The notes beneath the pieces were generated by a model. It saw only the letters and a program-made list of their open reading frames with translations, was not told the origin of the DNA and searched no databases. DNA of 64,000 bases from Hyphomicrobiales bacterium (GTDB taxonomy: Bacteria > Pseudomonadota > Alphaproteobacteria > Rhizobiales > Aestuariivirgaceae). The stretch lies in NCBI GenBank assembly GCA_025359215.1, contig JANYHE010000115.1, forward strand, positions 81,513 through 145,512, given 5' to 3'. The first letter of the stretch is position 1; every line of letters starts with the position of its first letter. Below, piece by piece: positions 27,655 to 35,906 of the stretch. The position numbers and the translations under genes are program-made.

Positions 27655-28341
27655 CTAAGCCTTATCCAGATATAAGGCATAACCTGCACCGCGAATGGTT
27701 TGCAGATATTTTGGATTTGAAGGATCCGCCTCAATTTTTTGCCGCAACCGATTAATCTGCACGTCCACACTGCGCACACTGTCTTCACCGCCCGATTGAG
27801 CAAGTTCAACGCGGCTCAATGGTTCTCCGGTTTTTTGCACGAGCAAGCGCAGTATGTCTTTTTCGCGCGATGTCAGCCGAACCGCTTCACCGCCGCGCAG
27901 CAATTCTCCCAGTGCAATATTAAAGCGGCAATCGCCAAACACAGCATCGCGAAGAATATCATTTTTGGGCGCAGCACGGCGCAATAGGCTTTGAATGCGC
28001 AACAACAATTCTTGCGGCTCAAACGGTTTGCTCAAATAATCGTCTACACCTGTAGTGAGCCCGGCAATGCGGTGCTGCGTTTCCGCCAATGCCGAGAGCA
28101 TGAGAATGGGAATAGCCACAGCATTCGAACGCAAATCACGGGCCAATGAAAGCCCAGTTTCGCCAGGCATCATCACATCCAGAATTATCAAATCGAAAAT
28201 AACGCCCCGCATCCGTTCGCGTGCATCTGCCGCCGATGCCGCAAGCGAAATCATGAAACCATTTTCAACTAAATAGGACCGTAGCAACTCGCGAATGCGC
28301 TTATCATCATCGACGATGAGAATGTGAGATCGCTCCGTCAT
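27655..28341 (-). CDS. OmpR-family response regulator
   Basis: 228 residues. Receiver domain with acidic pocket DDD (about 10-12), phospho-acceptor Asp in LIILDVMMPGETG, and KPFEPQEL. A winged-helix DNA-binding domain at the C-terminus has LTSREKDILRLL and the typical SVDVQINRLRQKIEADP and TIRGAGY. Start at ATG 28341, overlapping the marR stop (ATGA). It forms a two-component system with the EnvZ-like kinase. Confidence 0.9.
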   Translation of the reverse strand: MTERSHILIVDDDKRIRELLRSYLVENGFMISLAASAADARERMRGVIFDLIILDVMMPGETGLSLARDLRSNAVAIPILMLSALAETQHRIAGLTTGVDDYLSKPFEPQELLLRIQSLLRRAAPKNDILRDAVFGDCRFNIALGELLRGGEAVRLTSREKDILRLLVQKTGEPLSRVELAQSGGEDSVRSVDVQINRLRQKIEADPSNPKYLQTIRGAGYALYLDKA

Positions 28342-28826
28342 TTCACTTCCCCCACCCGTAAGCTCCACTCAGCCGCCGCCTTCCGATGCTCGGGATTGAT
28401 CAGATGAAGAAGTAAATCGCGAAGCCCTACCCCACCTGTTTCCAAAGCGGCTTTCTGAAAACGTGCAATTTGTGGAGCCATCAGTTTTTGACGCAGCGCC
28501 TCGCCCGTGTCCGTTAAAAAAAGAAGTCTTTGACGTCGGTCCACCTCGCCTTCCTTCTGAAACACATAGCCTTTATCAATCAGCTCTTTCAAAACCCGCG
28601 CCAAACTTTGCTTGGTGATTTTCAAAATATCCAACAAACTGGCAACTGTCATTCCGGGATCGCGACCGACAAAATGCAAAATGCGGTGATGCGCCCGACC
28701 AAAACTTAGACCTTCCAGAATCTCATCCGGATCAGATACGAAATCGCGGTAGGCAAAAAACAACAGCTCCACCAAAGCCACTGCTTCAGCCTCTGATAAT
28801 TTATGCTTCTTGATTATGTCAGTCAT
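28338..28826 (-). CDS. MarR-family transcriptional regulator
   Basis: 162 residues with a winged helix (MTVASLLDILKITKQSLARVLKELIDKGYV, then a DRRQRLLFLTDTGEAL wing), typical of the HTH MarR family. The ATG at 28826 is the first of the likely protein; a longer frame is not supported. First gene of a marR-ompR-envZ operon with ATGA overlaps. A perfect palindrome straddles its start codon (see the operator entry), suggesting self-regulation and control of the divergent aminotransferase. Confidence 0.85.
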   Translation of the reverse strand: MTDIIKKHKLSEAEAVALVELLFFAYRDFVSDPDEILEGLSFGRAHHRILHFVGRDPGMTVASLLDILKITKQSLARVLKELIDKGYVFQKEGEVDRRQRLLFLTDTGEALRQKLMAPQIARFQKAALETGGVGLRDLLLHLINPEHRKAAAEWSLRVGEVK

Positions 28827-28835
28827 ATTGACATA
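28815..28835. promoter_or_regulatory. Palindromic operator over the marR start codon
   Basis: TATGTCA (28815-28821) and TGACATA (28829-28835) form a perfect 7-bp inverted repeat with a 7-base centre that contains the marR ATG (28824-28826). The length suits a MarR dimer site. The right arm also overlaps the TTGACA (28828-28833) of a possible plus-strand promoter. Confidence 0.6.
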
Positions 28836-28859
28836 TATTCCAACTGTGTTAGCGTTAAT
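28828..28859 (+). promoter_or_regulatory. Candidate sigma-70 promoter of the aminotransferase gene
   Basis: Consensus-like TTGACA (28828-28833) followed after 16 bases by TAGCGT (28850-28855). The start codon is at 28893. Its -35 box is inside the palindromic MarR site, so bound regulator would block polymerase. Confidence 0.45.
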
Positions 28860-28892
28860 CAAATTCAATGCAGAATAGTTTGGGAGATTTCA

Positions 28893-29765
28893 ATGTCCAT
28901 CATTCCTTTTGATCAACGCGATGGCCATATTTGGTTCAACGGCGAAATCATTCCGTGGAAAGATGCTAAAGTTCATGTGCTCACCCATGGCCTGCATTAT
29001 GGCTCAAGCGTGTTCGAAGGCGAACGTTCTTACGGTGGCAAGATTTTCAAATCGAAAGAGCACACCCAGCGTTTCCGCAAATCAGCCAATATTTTGGATT
29101 TTGATCTTCCGTACACGGATGTTGAAATCAATGCAGCCAAGGATGAAGTTGTAAAACTAGCGGGCGGTGGCGATCAATACGTGCGCCCAGTAGCTTTCCG
29201 TGGCAGCGAAATGATGGCCGTTTCCGCGCAGAACAACAAAATTCATGTGGCCATCGCTACTTGGGCTTGGCCTTCCATGTTTGATCCTGAAACCAAAATG
29301 AAGGGCATTAAGCTGGACATCGCTGAATATCGCAGGCCAGACCCGATGTGCGCGCCCGTTCACGCCAAGGCTGCAGGCCTTTATATGATCTGCACAATCT
29401 CAAAACACAAAGCCGAGAAAAAGGGCTATGCCGATGCCATGATGCTGGATTGGCAAGGCCGCGTGGCCGAATGCACTGGTGCCAACATCTTCTTCATCAA
29501 AGATGGCGCCATCCACACGCCCATTGCTGATTGCTTCCTCAATGGCCTCACAAGGCAAACGGTCATTTCCATAGCCAAAGCCCAAGGCATGGACGTGATT
29601 GAAACGAGAATCATGCCCGAAGAACTACCAACCTATAACGAATGTTTCATCGTGGGAAGCGCTGCTGAAGTAACACCCGTAGCCGAAATCGGCCCCTATA
29701 AATTCACTCCCGGCAACATGAGCCGCACCTTGATGGACGCCTACTCAAGTGCTGTTCGGGCATAA
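28893..29765 (+). CDS. ilvE: Branched-chain amino acid aminotransferase
   Basis: Class IV PLP aminotransferase interconverting Leu/Ile/Val and their 2-oxo acids. 290 residues: THGLHYGSSVFEGERSY, the PLP lysine in APVHAKAAGLYM (Lys within AKAA), ECTGANIFFIKDG, and C-terminal FIVGSAAEVTPVAEIGPYKF. The ATG at 28893 follows a GGGAGA ribosome site. Assignment as IlvE rather than a D-amino-acid transaminase rests on overall resemblance. It diverges from marR. Confidence 0.88.
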   Translation: MSIIPFDQRDGHIWFNGEIIPWKDAKVHVLTHGLHYGSSVFEGERSYGGKIFKSKEHTQRFRKSANILDFDLPYTDVEINAAKDEVVKLAGGGDQYVRPVAFRGSEMMAVSAQNNKIHVAIATWAWPSMFDPETKMKGIKLDIAEYRRPDPMCAPVHAKAAGLYMICTISKHKAEKKGYADAMMLDWQGRVAECTGANIFFIKDGAIHTPIADCFLNGLTRQTVISIAKAQGMDVIETRIMPEELPTYNECFIVGSAAEVTPVAEIGPYKFTPGNMSRTLMDAYSSAVRA

Positions 29766-29817
29766 TCGCATCGACATCACCAAAACTTCGCGCTAATTTC
29801 CCTTCAGGAGTTTACGC

Positions 29818-31032
29818 ATGAAGTTATTGAATCAAATGTTGTCTGGCATCATCAAAGTGGGAACGCTTGAGATTGAAGATGCGAGTGGCAGCTTGCATGT
29901 TCATGGCGGAACCCCCGCACCTTTTGTGCGGGTAAAACTCCATGATCCCGCCCTTTATAAGATGCTTTATGTGAAGCCAGAAATGGCGGCGGGCGAGGCT
30001 TATATGGATGGCACTTTGACCATCGAAAAAGGCACACTTCGCGATTTTATTGAGCTGTTCGGTTTGAACCAAGGGACTCCCCTCAGTCCTTCTGCCGGTC
30101 TCATTGTTTCGTTTCTCGCGGGTAAACTGAAATCCAAACTGGAAGAAAACACGCTTCTGCGCTCGCGGGAAAATGTGCAGCACCACTATGACATTTCAAA
30201 TGATCTTTACAAACTTTTCCTGGATAAGGACCTGAATTATTCCTGCGCCTATTACCGCACGCCTCAAGACACCCTGGAGCAAGCACAAGAAAACAAACTC
30301 CGCCATATTGCGTCTAAGCTTGATCTCAAACCCGGACAAAAAGTCTTGGATATTGGCTGCGGCTGGGGCGGCATGAGCCTTTATTTGGCCACTCATTTTG
30401 ATGTGAAAGTTACAGGTGTCACGCTTTCAGTCGAACAGCTTAAATTTGCGCAAAGTCGCGTGGCTGAAATGGGGCTCAGCGACAAAGTGAATTTTGAACT
30501 GCGTGATTACCGCGAAGTGCAAGGCGAGTTTGACCGCATCGTTTCAGTTGGCATGTTGGAACATGTGGGACTTTCCTCATTGCCAGAATATTTTTACACG
30601 GTGCGAAGGCTGCTCAATGAAAATGGCGTCGCCCTGATCCATTCTATCTGCCGCACCGATGGCCCCGGCACCGCCGCCCCGTGGTTGAAAAAGTATATTT
30701 TCCCCGGCGGTTATTCGCCCGCATTGTCAGAAGCAGTTGCGGCCATCGAAAAAACCAAGCTTTGGATCACCGACACCGAAATCTGGCGCTTGCACTACAA
30801 ACACACCATCGCAGCATGGTCAGAACGCTTCGCCCAAAATCGCGCGAAGGCAGCTGAAATGATGGGAGAACGCTTCTGCCGCATGTGGGAGTTTTATCTG
30901 GTCACCAGCGAGTTGAGCTTCATCTATTTCCACCATGTCAATTTCCAAATCCAATTGAGCAAGTCACTGCAAACTTTGCCCCTGCAGCGCGACTATATGT
31001 TTGCGATGGAGAATCAGCTTCTCAAAAACTAA
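29818..31032 (+). CDS. cfa: Cyclopropane-fatty-acyl-phospholipid synthase
   Basis: Methylates unsaturated phospholipid acyl chains with SAM to form cyclopropane rings. 404 residues: an N-terminal lipid-binding domain, the QHHYDISNDLYKLFLDKD block, SAM motif VLDIGCGWGGMSLYLA (about 178-193), SVGMLEHVG and FPGGYSPALSE. Typical length for the shorter alphaproteobacterial form. AGGAG ribosome site; 52 bp after ilvE. Confidence 0.92.
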   Translation: MKLLNQMLSGIIKVGTLEIEDASGSLHVHGGTPAPFVRVKLHDPALYKMLYVKPEMAAGEAYMDGTLTIEKGTLRDFIELFGLNQGTPLSPSAGLIVSFLAGKLKSKLEENTLLRSRENVQHHYDISNDLYKLFLDKDLNYSCAYYRTPQDTLEQAQENKLRHIASKLDLKPGQKVLDIGCGWGGMSLYLATHFDVKVTGVTLSVEQLKFAQSRVAEMGLSDKVNFELRDYREVQGEFDRIVSVGMLEHVGLSSLPEYFYTVRRLLNENGVALIHSICRTDGPGTAAPWLKKYIFPGGYSPALSEAVAAIEKTKLWITDTEIWRLHYKHTIAAWSERFAQNRAKAAEMMGERFCRMWEFYLVTSELSFIYFHHVNFQIQLSKSLQTLPLQRDYMFAMENQLLKN

Positions 31033-31041
31033 ACTCTGTGC

Positions 31042-31713
31042 ATGGCTGAAACTGACCTTTATCTTCCCGTAAAATCACTGCTCGAATCCCAAGGCTATAC
31101 GGTCAAGGCCGAGGTGAATTCTTGTGATGTGGTGGCCATGCGCGGCGATGAGCCGCCGGTCATTGTCGAACTCAAAACCGGCCTCACTTTGCAACTCCTC
31201 TATCAAGCGATGGACCGTCTTTCGCTAACAGATTCAGTCTATATCGCAATCGCCCGTCCTAAGCGTGCCGTGCCTAAAGAGGCCGTGAAACTCTGCAAAC
31301 GCTTGGGTTTGGGCCTCATCGTCGTTGCAAAGTTAGGAAATGTCGAAGTCGTCACAGACCCCGCACCTTATGCGCCACGCCCCCATGCCAAACGCAAAGC
31401 GGCCTTGCTAAAAGAATTCCGCACCCGCTTGGGCGACTCCAACATTGGCGGCTCCACTAAGACCAAATTGATGACAGCCTATAAGCAAGATGCGCTGCGA
31501 TGCCTAATGCATCTCCATGTGAATGGGCCCACAAAAATTGCAAACTTGCGTCAAGAAACTAAAGTCGAACGCGCCGCCACAATTTTACGCAGCGATTATT
31601 ATGGCTGGTTTGTGAAGCAGGAGCGTGGGATTTACAGCGCGACAGCTGAGGGAAACAAAGCGATCACTCAATTCAATGCCGAAATCGCATTCCTCATTGC
31701 GCGGCCCAAATAA
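31042..31713 (+). CDS. DUF2161 PD-(D/E)XK nuclease-like protein
   Basis: 223 residues of the DUF2161 family, described as putative phosphodiesterases. Seen: N-terminal YLPVKSLLESQGY, the catalytic-like pattern SCDVVAMRG then VIVELKTG (D...ExK), and a C-terminal winged-helix-like part (KLMTAYKQDALRCLMHLH). Cellular target unknown. It follows cfa by 9 bp. The last 20 bp overlap the converging ThuA gene. Confidence 0.7.
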   Translation: MAETDLYLPVKSLLESQGYTVKAEVNSCDVVAMRGDEPPVIVELKTGLTLQLLYQAMDRLSLTDSVYIAIARPKRAVPKEAVKLCKRLGLGLIVVAKLGNVEVVTDPAPYAPRPHAKRKAALLKEFRTRLGDSNIGGSTKTKLMTAYKQDALRCLMHLHVNGPTKIANLRQETKVERAATILRSDYYGWFVKQERGIYSATAEGNKAITQFNAEIAFLIARPK

Positions 31714-32341
31714 GCCCACGCTCTACAATGCTCGCCATTTGTGGCACAGCAAATTCGTCGGCTGTGTGCCCCAAAGCCGAATAAAACACGCGGCCCGCGC
31801 CATAGATTTTCTTCCACACCACAGGCATCACAACGCCCTTTGTCCATGCGCAATGTTCGCCTGTAAATGTGGTTGTGGCCAGCACTTCATTGGCTGGGTC
31901 CACATGCATATAATATTGCTCGGAGTGATAATCAAAATCACCAATGCCATGAACCAGCGCATCATCAGGCTTCACGATGTTCACACGGTAATCAATAATA
32001 TTGCCGGGGTGCGAAACCCATTGCCCGCCCGTCATGAATTGATATTCAGTTTCATTGCGAAATGAATCGCACATAGTGCCGTGAAAGCCACCAAGCCCCA
32101 CACCGCCGCGCACAGCGGCACACAGGTTTTCACATTCCTCTTTTTGAATGGTCGACATGGTGATCATCGGCACGATCAAATTTAATTCGTGGATCGCAGG
32201 ATCAGCATAGGCTGTGGTGGAATTTTCCACGCGCACATCGAAATCATGGCGCTCCAACATGCCTTTAACCACGGCAGCAGATCGATCTGGCGTGTGCCCG
32301 TCCCAACCACCCCAAACAATCAACGCTTTCTTTTTTGACAT
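31694..32341 (-). CDS. ThuA-domain protein (trehalose utilisation-like)
   Basis: 215 residues of the ThuA family, a class I glutamine-amidotransferase-like fold: IVWGGWDGHTPDRSA at the start, GGVGLGGFHGTMCDSFRN in the middle, YHSEQYYMHVDP and GAGRVFYSALGHTADEF near the end. ThuA proteins take part in sugar metabolism in rhizobia. ATG 32341 with a GGAGAT ribosome site. It diverges from the aldolase-PfkB pair across 73 bp, which suggests a joint sugar-use locus. Confidence 0.85.
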   Translation of the reverse strand: MSKKKALIVWGGWDGHTPDRSAAVVKGMLERHDFDVRVENSTTAYADPAIHELNLIVPMITMSTIQKEECENLCAAVRGGVGLGGFHGTMCDSFRNETEYQFMTGGQWVSHPGNIIDYRVNIVKPDDALVHGIGDFDYHSEQYYMHVDPANEVLATTTFTGEHCAWTKGVVMPVVWKKIYGAGRVFYSALGHTADEFAVPQMASIVERGLIWAAQ

Positions 32342-32414
32342 ACCAATCTCCAATTCCAAGCCTAGCCATTCCCCGCGATAGACGCTAGATAATCCACAGC
32401 AACAGGAAATCAAA

Positions 32415-33389
32415 ATGAAAACGCTTGATACCAAACTGACGAAAATTCGCGGCGGCAAATATACGCCAAAAGATTTCATCATCGCGGATGCGAAAGACGG
32501 TGACATGGGCTTTGGCCGCGCCGCGCCCGGCCCTAGGCGCGATGGTTCAAGCAAAATGAAAACCAAAGCCGAATATTTAGCTGCAATGTCAGAGATGACC
32601 AAATCAGGTCTCGTTGATATTATGCTGATGTCGGCCTCATCCTGCGAGGCGCTATCGGCCAAGGGCTTCTTTACAAAATCTAAAGTAACACCAGCCATTC
32701 GGTTAAACGACACAACAGATATCTGGTCGCAACGCGGCTCAAGCTATAAAGAAACGGAATCCTATCCCTTTCGCACCGCGCGCGCAGAGAAAGTTAAAAA
32801 GCTCGCTGACCTTGGCTTGTATTCCGTAACGTTCAGCAATGACGTGGAAGCCGATCTTTATTCGCTCGAAGAATATGGCAAGTTCCGCGAAGAATGTGCA
32901 ACCGCCAAGGTGCGCCACTTTCTCGAAATATTTAACCCTGCCATGGATATTGGCCTGAAAGGTGCTGACCTGGGGACCTATATAAACGACTGCATCGTGC
33001 GCAGCCTTGGTGGCGTATTAAGTAATGAACACCCACTATTTCTGAAGATGCAATATAATGGTGCAGCTGCCATGGAAGAGCTGGCAAGTTACGATCCCAC
33101 AAGGCTCATTGTGGGCATTTTAGGCGGCGCACGTGGCACCACACGCGACACATTTGAACTGGCCAGCCAATGCGAAAAACACGGAGGCCGCGTGGCATTG
33201 TTTGGTCGCAAAATCAATTTCGCCGAGGCGCCGCTGGAACTTGTCCGCCTGATGCGCGCTGTGATTGAAGGCAACATGAAATCAGCCGATGCTGTGAAAG
33301 CTTATCATGATCATATGGCCAAACATAAACTCGTGCCAGATCGTGATTTGAAGACAGACAACGAAATTACTGATCCGGTTTTGAAGTAG
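32415..33389 (+). CDS. Putative class I aldolase (DhnA/LacD/DeoC-like)
   Basis: 324 residues, tentative assignment. Features fit a TIM-barrel Schiff-base aldolase: a strand ending FLKMQYNG around Lys211 (candidate catalytic Lys), EIFNPAMD (171-178), GILGGARGTTRD and VALFGRKINFAEAP near the end, which mirrors the GRN-x-P phosphate site of DhnA-type proteins. Substrate unknown. A PfkB kinase follows 6 bp later, suggesting kinase then aldolase cleavage of a sugar. Confidence 0.55.
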   Translation: MKTLDTKLTKIRGGKYTPKDFIIADAKDGDMGFGRAAPGPRRDGSSKMKTKAEYLAAMSEMTKSGLVDIMLMSASSCEALSAKGFFTKSKVTPAIRLNDTTDIWSQRGSSYKETESYPFRTARAEKVKKLADLGLYSVTFSNDVEADLYSLEEYGKFREECATAKVRHFLEIFNPAMDIGLKGADLGTYINDCIVRSLGGVLSNEHPLFLKMQYNGAAAMEELASYDPTRLIVGILGGARGTTRDTFELASQCEKHGGRVALFGRKINFAEAPLELVRLMRAVIEGNMKSADAVKAYHDHMAKHKLVPDRDLKTDNEITDPVLK

Positions 33390-33394
33390 GACTT

Positions 33395-34405
33395 ATGACT
33401 CGTTCCGGCATTCTCTGCGGCGTGGCATGGTGCATCGATAGCAACCTTTCTATTGCCACTTGGCCGCCAGAAGAAACAGTGGCTGTGGTGCTTTCCCAAG
33501 ATGATCAGGGCGGTTGCCCCGGCCATAACTTGTCAACCGCACTGGTAAAACTGGGAGCCCCTTTTCCAGTGAGCGCCATAGGCCTTGTGGGCGATGATGC
33601 GAACGGGAGAAAGCTGTATAAAATCTGTGATGATCATGGCATTGATCGCAGCCAGCTTGAAATGCGCATTGGGCTTTCAACATCCTATGTGATGGCCATG
33701 ACAGCAAAGGATTCCGGCAAGCGCACCTTCTTCAGCACCGCAGGCGCCCACGCCGCCCAAACCCCCGATGATTTTGATTTTACTAAATCTACTGCACGAT
33801 ATGTTCACATGGGCCTGCCCGGCTTTCATGAAAAGCTCGATTCACCATGGAAAGAAGATGCAAATGGCTGGGTAACACTTCTCAAAAAGGCGCGGGCTGC
33901 TGGGCTAAAATCAAATTTAGAAATGGCCTCATTTGACGTGAATTTAATACGCAATGTGGTGCAACCAATGCTGCCGCACCTCGATTCCCTCATCATCAAT
34001 GATTTTGAAGCAGCAGCCATTACAGGCCAGAGGATCATTGAAAATGGCTTAACTAACATTGCCACCTGTCGCATGGCGTTAGAGCAGATTATTCAAGCAC
34101 ATCATAATTTGGAATTCGCCGTCATCCATTTTCCTCTCGGCGCAATTGCTATGACGCGCAAAGGCGAGGTTTATGCACAAGCATCGGTCAACGTGCCGCG
34201 CAGCGCCATTGTGGGCTCTAATGGTGCAGGCGATTGTTTTGCCGCGGGAATTTTGATTGGCCAGCACGAAGGCTGGACCATGCAACAATCACTGAAACTC
34301 GCCCATGCCAGCGCTGCCGCCAGCCTGCGCGCCAGCTCAACCACAGCTGCTGTGGTCAATTGGAAAGAGTGTTTAGAATTGGCCGAAGCTTGGGGCTGGC
34401 GTTAG
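33395..34405 (+). CDS. PfkB-family carbohydrate kinase
   Basis: 336 residues of the ribokinase/PfkB fold. Seen: N-terminal GGCPGHNLSTALVKLGAP glycine motif, GLVGDDANGRKLY, and the C-terminal catalytic VGSNGAGDCFAAGIL with the base Asp. It phosphorylates an unidentified sugar or sugar acid. It is the second gene of the aldolase-kinase pair and converges on the HPP gene with a 2-bp gap. Confidence 0.85.
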   Translation: MTRSGILCGVAWCIDSNLSIATWPPEETVAVVLSQDDQGGCPGHNLSTALVKLGAPFPVSAIGLVGDDANGRKLYKICDDHGIDRSQLEMRIGLSTSYVMAMTAKDSGKRTFFSTAGAHAAQTPDDFDFTKSTARYVHMGLPGFHEKLDSPWKEDANGWVTLLKKARAAGLKSNLEMASFDVNLIRNVVQPMLPHLDSLIINDFEAAAITGQRIIENGLTNIATCRMALEQIIQAHHNLEFAVIHFPLGAIAMTRKGEVYAQASVNVPRSAIVGSNGAGDCFAAGILIGQHEGWTMQQSLKLAHASAAASLRASSTTAAVVNWKECLELAEAWGWR

Positions 34406-34407
34406 TT

Positions 34408-34896
34408 TCAAGGCCGCGGCAATGGATAAACTGTTCCGTTCAACTTATGAAAAATTGCAGCGATCAGAACCAACAAAGCACTGCCAGTCAAAACTGGAAA
34501 CAACAAAAACGACCAGCTTGTGGCCACTGAATAACCAACCAAGGCCGTGGCCCCTGCAGGTGGATGAACAATGCGCATGAACATCATGCCCATCACAGCC
34601 AAACCTACAGCTAAGCCCGCAACCGCAAAGTGTCCTGGCATTGTAAAATGCAAAAGCAAGCCAAGAAGCGCAGAAATTAAATGTCCACCAACCACATTGG
34701 CGGGTTGCGACAAGGGGCTGGCTGGCACCGCAAACTTTAAAACACAGGACGCCCCAAATGGTGCCATTAGAATGGCATAATTGCTCATGTCGGTGAACAA
34801 TCCCAACAGGGCAATGGAAATAGCAGACCCCAAACCAGCAAATAGAACAATTCGCAATTTAGGCATTGGTTGATGACGGTAGAAAAACCGTTCCAT
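34408..34896 (-). CDS. HPP-family membrane protein
   Basis: 162 residues with four membrane helices, the HPPAGATAL motif (about 118-126) that names the family, and FGASCVLKFAVP. Some HPP proteins transport nitrite in plastids. The role in bacteria is largely unassigned. GGAGATT ribosome site before the ATG; it follows the pseudouridine synthase gene by 9 bp. Confidence 0.85.
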   Translation of the reverse strand: MERFFYRHQPMPKLRIVLFAGLGSAISIALLGLFTDMSNYAILMAPFGASCVLKFAVPASPLSQPANVVGGHLISALLGLLLHFTMPGHFAVAGLAVGLAVMGMMFMRIVHPPAGATALVGYSVATSWSFLLFPVLTGSALLVLIAAIFHKLNGTVYPLPRP

Positions 34897-34905
34897 GGCA
34901 ATCTC

Positions 34906-35652
34906 CTATTTTAAGGCACCTTTGGATTCCAACTCATCCATAAAGCGCGCCACCTTCCATGGGCTCACTTCCACCATGGCGCCAGCCTCCAGCTTATCCA
35001 GAACGAAGGGTCCATATTGAGTGCGCACCAGCTTGTTCACCATGCCACCAAAATGCTGTACCAGTTTGCGAATTTCGCGGTTCTTGCCTTCGGTCAGTGT
35101 GACGCGGTACCAAGAATTTGTGCGCCCACCCTTGTCCACTTCTTCCACAAATTCAGCACCACGATAGCGAATGCCTTCAATCGTCACACCACGGCCCAAC
35201 GACTCAATTTGCGATTCCGAAAAGCGCCCGCGCATACGCACGCGGTAAACCCGCGCAAGCCCGGTATCAGGATGCATCATCGCTTGGGCCAAAGGCCCAT
35301 CAGTGGAAAGCATCAATAAACCTTCAGAGTTCACATCCAAGCGGCCCACTGCCATCAGGCGCGGCAGGCCGGGCTTCGTGAGTGCAGGCAATTCAAACAC
35401 TGTTGGCCGATCTTTAAAATCCCGATTGGTGACGAGAACGTCAATGGGCTTATGCAACATGAACAAACGTGGTATCGCTTTGGTATCTGGCGCAACCGGC
35501 TTGCCATCAAGAGTAACAATATCACCATCTTCAACAGGTGTTGTGGCCTCGGCTCTAATGCCTTTCACGGTCACGCGTCCTTCAGCCACCATGCGCTCAG
35601 CTTCGCGCCTGCTGCCCACGCCCGCTTTTTGAAGAAAAACATTAAGTCGCAT
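34906..35652 (-). CDS. RluB/RsuA-type pseudouridine synthase
   Basis: Converts a uridine in rRNA (16S or 23S) to pseudouridine. 248 residues: S4 RNA-binding domain (MRLNVFLQKAGVGSRREAERM), the catalytic Asp in AVGRLDVNSEGLLMLSTDG, and GKNREIRKLVQHFG. Start ATG 35652, 2 bp after moaD. I do not assign RluB versus RluE with certainty. Confidence 0.88.
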   Translation of the reverse strand: MRLNVFLQKAGVGSRREAERMVAEGRVTVKGIRAEATTPVEDGDIVTLDGKPVAPDTKAIPRLFMLHKPIDVLVTNRDFKDRPTVFELPALTKPGLPRLMAVGRLDVNSEGLLMLSTDGPLAQAMMHPDTGLARVYRVRMRGRFSESQIESLGRGVTIEGIRYRGAEFVEEVDKGGRTNSWYRVTLTEGKNREIRKLVQHFGGMVNKLVRTQYGPFVLDKLEAGAMVEVSPWKVARFMDELESKGALK

Positions 35653-35654
35653 AA

Positions 35655-35906
35655 TTAACCCCCTGTAACAGGTGGAAAAAACGCCACTTCTTTGGCCCCA
35701 ATTATCGAGGCATCCAATGCACAATGGTTTTGATCAACGGCCACACGCACAGTGCGCAAATCTGCAAAAGCTGCGGCAACACCCGCGTCAGTGGCCACCA
35801 GATGGTTAAGCAATGCATTCACGGTGGAAACATCCGCTGGCACTGCAATCTCATCTTGGCCCCGCCCAATCATTTGCCTGAACCGCGCAAAATATAAAAC
35901 TTTCAT
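35655..35906 (-). CDS. moaD: Molybdopterin synthase sulfur carrier subunit
   Basis: 83-residue ubiquitin-like protein ending in the Gly-Gly thiocarboxylate tail (PPVTGG). With MoaE it inserts sulfur to make molybdopterin. Its ATG overlaps pgsA by 4 bp (ATGA). No moaE follows; the next gene is a pseudouridine synthase, so the large subunit must be elsewhere. Confidence 0.88.
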   Translation of the reverse strand: MKVLYFARFRQMIGRGQDEIAVPADVSTVNALLNHLVATDAGVAAAFADLRTVRVAVDQNHCALDASIIGAKEVAFFPPVTGG

